The position numbers and the translations under genes are program-made. Shown here piece after piece: positions 59,598 to 64,000 of a stretch of DNA of 64,000 bases; position 1 is the stretch's first letter; every line of letters begins with the position of its first letter. Where the stretch lies: assembly GCF_020991085.1 (NCBI RefSeq), contig NZ_CP087719.1, positions 5,131,001 to 5,195,000 on the forward strand, in the 5' to 3' direction. Source of the DNA: Roseomonas sp. OT10 (GTDB lineage Bacteria > Pseudomonadota > Alphaproteobacteria > Acetobacterales > Acetobacteraceae). A model generated the notes under the pieces. That model saw only the letters and a program-made list of their open reading frames with translations. It did not search any database and was not told where the DNA came from.

Positions 59598-60668
59598 GTG
59601 ACCCCTGCCCCGGTTCCTTCCCTCGCCCCGCTGCGGACGGCGGATTTCGACTTCGCCCTGCCCGAGAGCCTGATCGCCCAGTCCCCGGCCCGGCCGCGGG
59701 ATGCCGCGCGGCTGCTCGACCTGACCGCCGGCGCGCCGGCCGATCGCGGCGTGCTGGACCTGCCAGGGCTGCTGGAGCCGGGCGACCTGCTGGTGGTGAA
59801 CGACACCCGCGTCATCCCCGCACGCCTCCGGGCGAAGCGCGGCGAGGCGGCCATCGAGCTGCTGCTGAACCGCGCCGAGGGCGGCGGCGTCTGGCACGCG
59901 CTGGCGCGCAACGCGAAGCGCCTGCGGACAGGGGACGTGCTCACCGTCCAGGGCGCGCCGGAGCTGGCCCCGCGCGTGGTGGAACGGCTGGAGGACGGCG
60001 CCGTCCTGGTCGATTTCGGCCCGGACGAGGCGGCGCTGCTCGCGGCGCTGGAGGTGGCGGGCGAGGTGCCGCTGCCGCCCTACATCGCCCGCCCCGGCGG
60101 GCCGGGGGCCGCCGACCGCGAGGACTACCAGACGGTCTTCGCGCGCAACCCCGGCGCGGTGGCGGCGCCGACCGCCAGCCTGCACTTCACCCCCCGCCTG
60201 CTGGCGGCGCTGGAGGCGCGGGGCATCGAACGCGCCACCGTCACCCTGCATGTCGGCGCCGGCACCTTCCTGCCGGTGCGCGGCGAGGATGCGCGGGCGC
60301 ACAGGCTGCACGCCGAATGGGGCGAGATCACCGAGGCGACGGCGGCGCGGCTGAACGCGGCGAAGCGCCTGGTCGCCGTGGGCACCACCGCGCTGCGCCT
60401 GCTGGAGAGCGCGGCGCGGGAGGACGGCAGCATCGCCCCCTTCCGCGGGCTGACCGATCTGTTCCTGCTTCCGGGGCATCGCTTCCGCAGCGCGCCCCTG
60501 CTGCTGACCAACTTCCATCTGCCGCGCAGCACGCTGTTCATGCTCGCCTGTGCCTATGCGGGCACGGAGCGCGTGCGCGCCGCCTATGCCCACGCCGTGG
60601 CGTCCGGCTATCGCTTCTACTCCTACGGCGATGCCTGCCTGCTGCGTCGGGAGGAATCCGCGCCGTGA
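59598..60668 (+). CDS. queA: QueA, tRNA ribosyltransferase-isomerase
   Basis: About 356 residues from GTG 59598; an earlier GTG at 59559 is possible. [57 protein letters not shown] and [20 protein letters not shown] are conserved QueA motifs. It uses S-adenosylmethionine to build epoxyqueuosine on tRNA. The stop overlaps the tgt start (GTGA). Confidence 0.96.
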   Translation: MTPAPVPSLAPLRTADFDFALPESLIAQSPARPRDAARLLDLTAGAPADRGVLDLPGLLEPGDLLVVNDTRVIPARLRAKRGEAAIELLLNRAEGGGVWHALARNAKRLRTGDVLTVQGAPELAPRVVERLEDGAVLVDFGPDEAALLAALEVAGEVPLPPYIARPGGPGAADREDYQTVFARNPGAVAAPTASLHFTPRLLAALEARGIERATVTLHVGAGTFLPVRGEDARAHRLHAEWGEITEATAARLNAAKRLVAVGTTALRLLESAAREDGSIAPFRGLTDLFLLPGHRFRSAPLLLTNFHLPRSTLFMLACAYAGTERVRAAYAHAVASGYRFYSYGDACLLRREESAP

Positions 60669-61852
60669 CCCTGTCCTTCACCCTCTCCGCCACCGATGGC
60701 GGCGCCCGCGCCGGCACGCTGCGCACCGCGCATGGCGAGGTGCCGACCCCCGTCTTCATGCCCGTGGGCACCGCCGGCACGGTCAAGGCGATGACCGCCG
60801 ACGCCGTGCGTGCGACGGGGGCGAGGATGATCCTCGGCAACACCTACCACCTGATGCTGCGCCCCGGGGCGGAGCGGGTGGCGCGGCTCGGCGGGCTGCA
60901 CCGCATGGCGGACTGGCCCGGCCCGATCCTGACCGATTCCGGCGGCTTCCAGGTGATGTCGCTGAGCAAGCTGCGTGACATGGACGAGGACGGCGTGACC
61001 TTCCGCAGCCACCTCGACGGCTCGAAGCACCGCCTCACGCCCGAGCGTTCGGTCGAGATCCAGCGTCTGCTGGACGCGGACGTGACCATGTGCCTGGACG
61101 AGTGCACGCCCTTCCCCGCGACGGAGGCGGAGGCGGCGAAGTCCATGCGCCTGTCCATGCGCTGGGCCGCGCGCTGCCGGGACGCCTTCACCCCCCGCCC
61201 CGGCTACGGGCTGTTCGGCATCGTCCAGGGCGGCATCCACCCGGCGCTGCGCGCCGAGAGCGCCGCGGCCCTGACCGCCATCGGCTTCGAGGGCTACGCC
61301 ATCGGCGGCCTCGCGGTGGGCGAGGGGCAGGAGGCGATGTTCGCCACCCTCGACGTCACCAACCCGCTGCTGCCCGCCGACAGGCCGCGCTACCTGATGG
61401 GCGTCGGCACGCCGTCGGACCTGATCGGCGCGGTGGCGCGCGGGGTGGACATGTTCGACTGCGTCATCCCCACCCGCTCGGGGCGGACGGCGCGGGCCTA
61501 TACCTCGCGCGGGGTGCTGAACCTGCGCAACGCCCGCCACGCGGATGACGGCGCGCCGCTCGACCCGGCCTGCGACTGCCCCGCCTGCACCCGGCACAGC
61601 CGCGCCTACTTGCACCACCTGTTCCGGTCCGAGGAGATGCTCGGCCCGATGCTGCTGACCTGGCACAACATCGAATACTACCAGCGCCTGATGGACCGGC
61701 TGCGCAGCGCCATCCTCGCCGGCCGCTTCGCGCGCGAGGCGGAGGCCATCGCTGCCGGCTGGGCCGCCGACGCGCCGGAGCCCGTCCCCCCGGAACCGGC
61801 CCGTCCGGAAGCGGCGCCTCCGGAAGCAGCTCCTCTGGGAAGCCCCGCATGA
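60665..61852 (+). CDS. tgt: Tgt, queuine/preQ1 tRNA-guanine transglycosylase
   Basis: About 395 residues from GTG 60665. The catalytic Asp is in [12 protein letters not shown], the nucleophile Asp in [17 protein letters not shown], and the zinc site is [16 protein letters not shown]. It is slightly longer than typical because of a C-terminal Pro/Glu/Ala tail ([20 protein letters not shown]). It exchanges guanine 34 for preQ1. Confidence 0.97.
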   Translation: MTLSFTLSATDGGARAGTLRTAHGEVPTPVFMPVGTAGTVKAMTADAVRATGARMILGNTYHLMLRPGAERVARLGGLHRMADWPGPILTDSGGFQVMSLSKLRDMDEDGVTFRSHLDGSKHRLTPERSVEIQRLLDADVTMCLDECTPFPATEAEAAKSMRLSMRWAARCRDAFTPRPGYGLFGIVQGGIHPALRAESAAALTAIGFEGYAIGGLAVGEGQEAMFATLDVTNPLLPADRPRYLMGVGTPSDLIGAVARGVDMFDCVIPTRSGRTARAYTSRGVLNLRNARHADDGAPLDPACDCPACTRHSRAYLHHLFRSEEMLGPMLLTWHNIEYYQRLMDRLRSAILAGRFAREAEAIAAGWAADAPEPVPPEPARPEAAPPEAAPLGSPA

Positions 61853-62313
61853 CCGCCACCGACGTCTCCGGCCTGACGCAGCTCGGCCACCACGCCGCGC
61901 CGCCCGCCAGCCCGGAGGAAGCGGTGCTGGAGCGCGTGCCCAACCCGCATCCCGGCACGCGCTACCTGGTGCGCTTCACCGCGCCGGAGTTCACCTCGCT
62001 CTGCCCGATGACCGGCCAGCCGGACTTCGCGCACCTGATGATCGACTACGTGCCGCGCGACTGGCTGGTGGAGAGCAAGTCGCTCAAGCTCTACCTGACC
62101 AGCTTCCGCAACCACGGCGCCTTCCACGAGGCCTGCACGCTGGACATCGCCAAGCGCCTGGTGGACGTGCTCTCGCCGGAATGGCTGCGCATCGGCGGCT
62201 ACTGGTACCCGCGCGGCGGCATCCCGATCGACGTCTTCTGGCAGTCCGGCGCCTCGCCCGAGGGCGTTTGGATCCCCGCCCAGGACGTGCCGCCCTATCG
62301 CGGGCGCGGCTGA
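61849..62313 (+). CDS. queF: QueF, preQ0 reductase (type I-like)
   Basis: The 154-residue protein has the nucleophilic Cys in [20 protein letters not shown] and the NADPH motif [18 protein letters not shown]. Its length fits the short unimodular QueF. The ATG overlaps the tgt stop (ATGA). It reduces 7-cyano-7-deazaguanine to preQ1, the base inserted by Tgt, so the three genes form a complete preQ0-to-epoxyqueuosine segment. Confidence 0.96.
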   Translation: MTATDVSGLTQLGHHAAPPASPEEAVLERVPNPHPGTRYLVRFTAPEFTSLCPMTGQPDFAHLMIDYVPRDWLVESKSLKLYLTSFRNHGAFHEACTLDIAKRLVDVLSPEWLRIGGYWYPRGGIPIDVFWQSGASPEGVWIPAQDVPPYRGRG

Positions 62314-62461
62314 TCGTCCCGGGGCCGGCGGCCCCTGCCGGTCGTCCCGGCCCGCGCCTCCGGCCATCGCGGAGCCCGGCCGTGGCGCCGCCCCCGGGGG
62401 GCAGGTACGGCCCCGGTGGCCCGGGGCGCCTTTCCCCCGGGGCCGGTGAAACGGGTTTCCG

Positions 62462-63055
62462 TCAGCCGGCCAGCAGCGGCACCAGGGAGGCGACCAGCAG
62501 CCCGGCCATGACCCAGTTGAACGGCCGGCGGCGACGCGGATCGGCCAGCCAGCGGCGCAGCCCCACGCCGAAGCCGGCCCAGAGGGCGATGGCCGGCAGT
62601 CCGACCGCCACGAAGACCATCGCCATCCAGCCGGCGCCGGTGCCGTAGGTCGCCAGGGCCGAGACCACCATGACCCAGGCCTTAGGGTTCACCCACTGGA
62701 AGGCGGCCGCGGCGAGGAAGCCGAAGGGGCGGGCCGGGCTGGCATCGGGCGCGTCCGGGGCGGCGGCGCGGACGATCTTCCAGGCCAGCCACAGCATCCA
62801 GGCGGCGCCCAGCCAGCGCATGGCCGCCGCCAGCCCGGGCCGGGCCGCCAGCAGCGGCCAGAGGCCCAGCCCCAGGGCCAGGACCATCACCACCATCCCC
62901 GTGCTGATCCCCAGCATGTGCGGCACGGTGCGGCGGAAGCCGAAATTCACCCCGGAGGCCAGCAGCATCAGGTTGTTCGGCCCGGGCGTCACCGAGGCGA
63001 CAAAGGCGAAGACGGCCAGCGGCAGCAGGCCCGCCAGCCATGACGGCTCGCTCAT
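62462..63055 (-). CDS. LysE-family amino-acid exporter
   Basis: The 197-residue protein has six membrane helices. The LysE/RhtB signature VTPGPNNLMLLASGVNFGFR is at the N-terminus, with KAWVMVVSALATYGTGAGW later. The start overlaps the DUF1127 stop (ATGA). It lies beside a divergent MocR-type regulator, a common regulator-exporter pairing for amino acids or pyridoxal-derived compounds. Confidence 0.93.
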   Translation of the reverse strand: MSEPSWLAGLLPLAVFAFVASVTPGPNNLMLLASGVNFGFRRTVPHMLGISTGMVVMVLALGLGLWPLLAARPGLAAAMRWLGAAWMLWLAWKIVRAAAPDAPDASPARPFGFLAAAAFQWVNPKAWVMVVSALATYGTGAGWMAMVFVAVGLPAIALWAGFGVGLRRWLADPRRRRPFNWVMAGLLVASLVPLLAG

Positions 63056-63306
63056 GGCCAGGGCCGCCGGCGGCTGGGATCGCGGGTCGGCGGGCCCAGG
63101 TCCCAGGGCGGGCGCGACGCCTCGCGCAGCGCCTCGGCACGGGTCACCCCGATGTCGGACAGCAGGCGCGGCGTCATCTCGGCCAGCTGGCGCCGGGTGG
63201 CGATGGCGCGCAGCGCCAGTTCCAGCGCGGCCAGGAAGCCCGTGGCGCCCCGGCCGCGGCGTTGCGTTATCGGGAAGGCGATTGTAGCGTTACTGATGTC
63301 TCTCAT
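63052..63306 (-). CDS. DUF1127-domain small protein
   Basis: About 84 residues from ATG 63306 (MRDISNATIAFPITQRRGRG); an ATG at 63321 is also possible. The DUF1127 helix is IATRRQLAEMTPRLLSDIGV, followed by TRAEALREASRPPWDL. Small Arg-rich DUF1127 proteins modulate RNA maturation and phosphate/nitrogen responses in some bacteria. It is co-transcribed with lysE. Its ATG overlaps the divergent MocR ATG within CATG. Confidence 0.88.
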   Translation of the reverse strand: MRDISNATIAFPITQRRGRGATGFLAALELALRAIATRRQLAEMTPRLLSDIGVTRAEALREASRPPWDLGPPTRDPSRRRPWP

Positions 63307-63336
63307 GGAAACCAATAACACCGCCGATCGCGTTAC
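63264..63336. promoter_or_regulatory. Three GCGTTA(C/T) direct repeats at the MocR/DUF1127 divergence
   Basis: GCGTTAT at 63264-63270 and GCGTTAC at 63287-63293 and 63330-63336 sit around the overlapping start codons. MocR-type regulators bind direct repeats, so these are candidate operators controlling both directions. Confidence 0.45.
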
Positions 63337-64000
63337 TCAACGCCTGCGCGGCCTGGCCCTGGCCGGGACGGCGGGCGCGCGGCTGCCCTCCGTGCGCGCG
63401 CTGATGCGGGAGTGGCGCGTCAGCCCCGTCACCGTGCAGCGCGCCCTCGACACCCTCGTCCGCGAGGGGGTGATCGAGGCGCGGCCCGGCCGCGGCACCT
63501 TCGTGGCCCGCCGGCCCGGATCGGTGGCCGCCCCGGCGGATTTCGGCTGGCAGAGCCTGGCGCTCGGCCCGGCCGGGGCCAGCCTGGACGGGCTGACCAA
63601 CGCCACGCGCCTGCACACCGGCGCGGCCCGCCGCCTCCAGGTCGGCTACCTGCCCGAAGCGTTGCAGCCGACCGCCCTGCTCGCCGCCGCCTCGGCCCGC
63701 GCGCTGCGCCGGCCGGGCATCTGGAACCGCGTCGCGCCCGAGGGGCAGGAGGCGCTGCGCGGCTGGTTCGCCGCCGGCACCGGGGGCGCCTTCGCGACGC
63801 ACGAGGTGACGATCTGCCCCGGCAGCCAGGCCGCCATCGCCGCCGCCTTCCGCGCCCTCGCCCGGCCCGGGGACGCGGTGCTGCTGGAGAGCCCGACGTA
63901 TTTCGGCGCCATCGCCGCCGCCCGCGCTGCCGGGCTGCAGCCCGTGCCGGTGCCGACCGACCGCGAGGGGCTGCGCCCCGAGGCGCTGGAGGACGCCTTC
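63305..64000 (+). CDS. MocR-type GntR regulator with aminotransferase domain (truncated by window end)
   Basis: 232 codons are visible. The N-terminal winged HTH reads LPSVRALMREWRVSPVTVQR then ALDTLVREGVIEARPGRGTF. It is followed by the start of a fold-type I aminotransferase domain (GYLPEALQPTALL, EVTICPGSQAAIAAAFRALA, LLESPTYFGAIAAARAAGLQ). The PLP lysine is beyond the edge. Such PLP-sensing regulators control pyridoxine, GABA or amino-acid metabolism genes. The likely target here is the divergent DUF1127-lysE pair. Confidence 0.92.
   Translation, partial: METNNTADRVTQRLRGLALAGTAGARLPSVRALMREWRVSPVTVQRALDTLVREGVIEARPGRGTFVARRPGSVAAPADFGWQSLALGPAGASLDGLTNATRLHTGAARRLQVGYLPEALQPTALLAAASARALRRPGIWNRVAPEGQEALRGWFAAGTGGAFATHEVTICPGSQAAIAAAFRALARPGDAVLLESPTYFGAIAAARAAGLQPVPVPTDREGLRPEALEDAF

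Noticed and set aside
1-64000. tRNA or rRNA genes
   Set aside because: I looked for T-loop-like GGTTCGA-type sequences with matching arms and for rRNA motifs and saw none. A tRNA attachment site for the integrase could still lie left of the window.

Overview
The window is very GC-rich DNA from a free-living bacterium, most likely an alphaproteobacterium of the Acetobacteraceae (Roseomonas-like). The evidence for this is the hisB/hisH/hisA block next to hslV/hslU, the queA-tgt-queF operon, and the abundance of ABC solute-binding proteins and hydantoinases. The family assignment is inference. Many genes are joined by ATGA, GTGA or TGATG overlaps, and I used these junctions to fix several start codons.

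Layout. (1) 1-9639 is an integrated, compact phage-like element. It holds a tyrosine integrase running off the left edge, an AlpA/excisionase-type HTH protein, HK97-type portal, prohead protease and major capsid, a ribbon-helix-helix-like protein with a perfect inverted repeat upstream, small unknown proteins, a divergent XRE repressor, a SinR/Cas2-like orphan, an iteron-like repeat cluster and a primase/D5-type helicase. I see no large terminase, tail or lysis gene, so it resembles a capsid-forming phage satellite more than a full prophage. (2) 9683-22798 is a catabolic/transport block: hydantoinase A and B, a complete oligopeptide-type ABC transporter with two paralogous binding proteins, and a divergent M28-type peptidase. 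Both binding proteins look circularly permuted. (3) About 22860-27720 looks less GC-rich and acquired: a TetR regulator, an IS3-family element with perfect 27-bp ends, an alpha/beta hydrolase behind a palindromic operator pair, a hydrolase remnant, an NTF2-like gene and a broken LysR gene. (4) 27728-36534 is a LysR-headed + strand cluster: binding protein, two permeases, a fused double ATPase, an M81 peptidase and a class-III aminotransferase. (5) 36745-39571 holds LrgB/LrgA, cytochrome b561 and a glycosyltransferase. (6) 39587-45564 is a TauD-GntR-ABC (no ATPase)-pyruvyltransferase run with a palindrome upstream. (7) 45872-53246 holds hisA-GNAT-hisH-DUF2628-hisB, a proline-rich TonB-like protein, and hslV-SHOCT-hslU. 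(8) 53285-57117 is a three-gene module (halogenase-like flavoprotein, SDR, tandem-YCII protein) between two inverted copies of a roughly 340-bp dispersed repeat. (9) 57144-64000 holds a tannase-family esterase, FKBP, the queuosine operon, LysE, a DUF1127 protein and a truncated MocR regulator.

How the genes work together. Blocks 2 and 4 read as peptide-scavenging modules: import of small or cyclic peptides, ring opening by hydantoinase/oxoprolinase, then peptidase and transaminase steps. Block 6 probably imports and oxidises an unknown 2OG-dioxygenase substrate under GntR control. Blocks 7 and 9 are housekeeping: histidine synthesis, the HslVU protease and queuosine tRNA modification.
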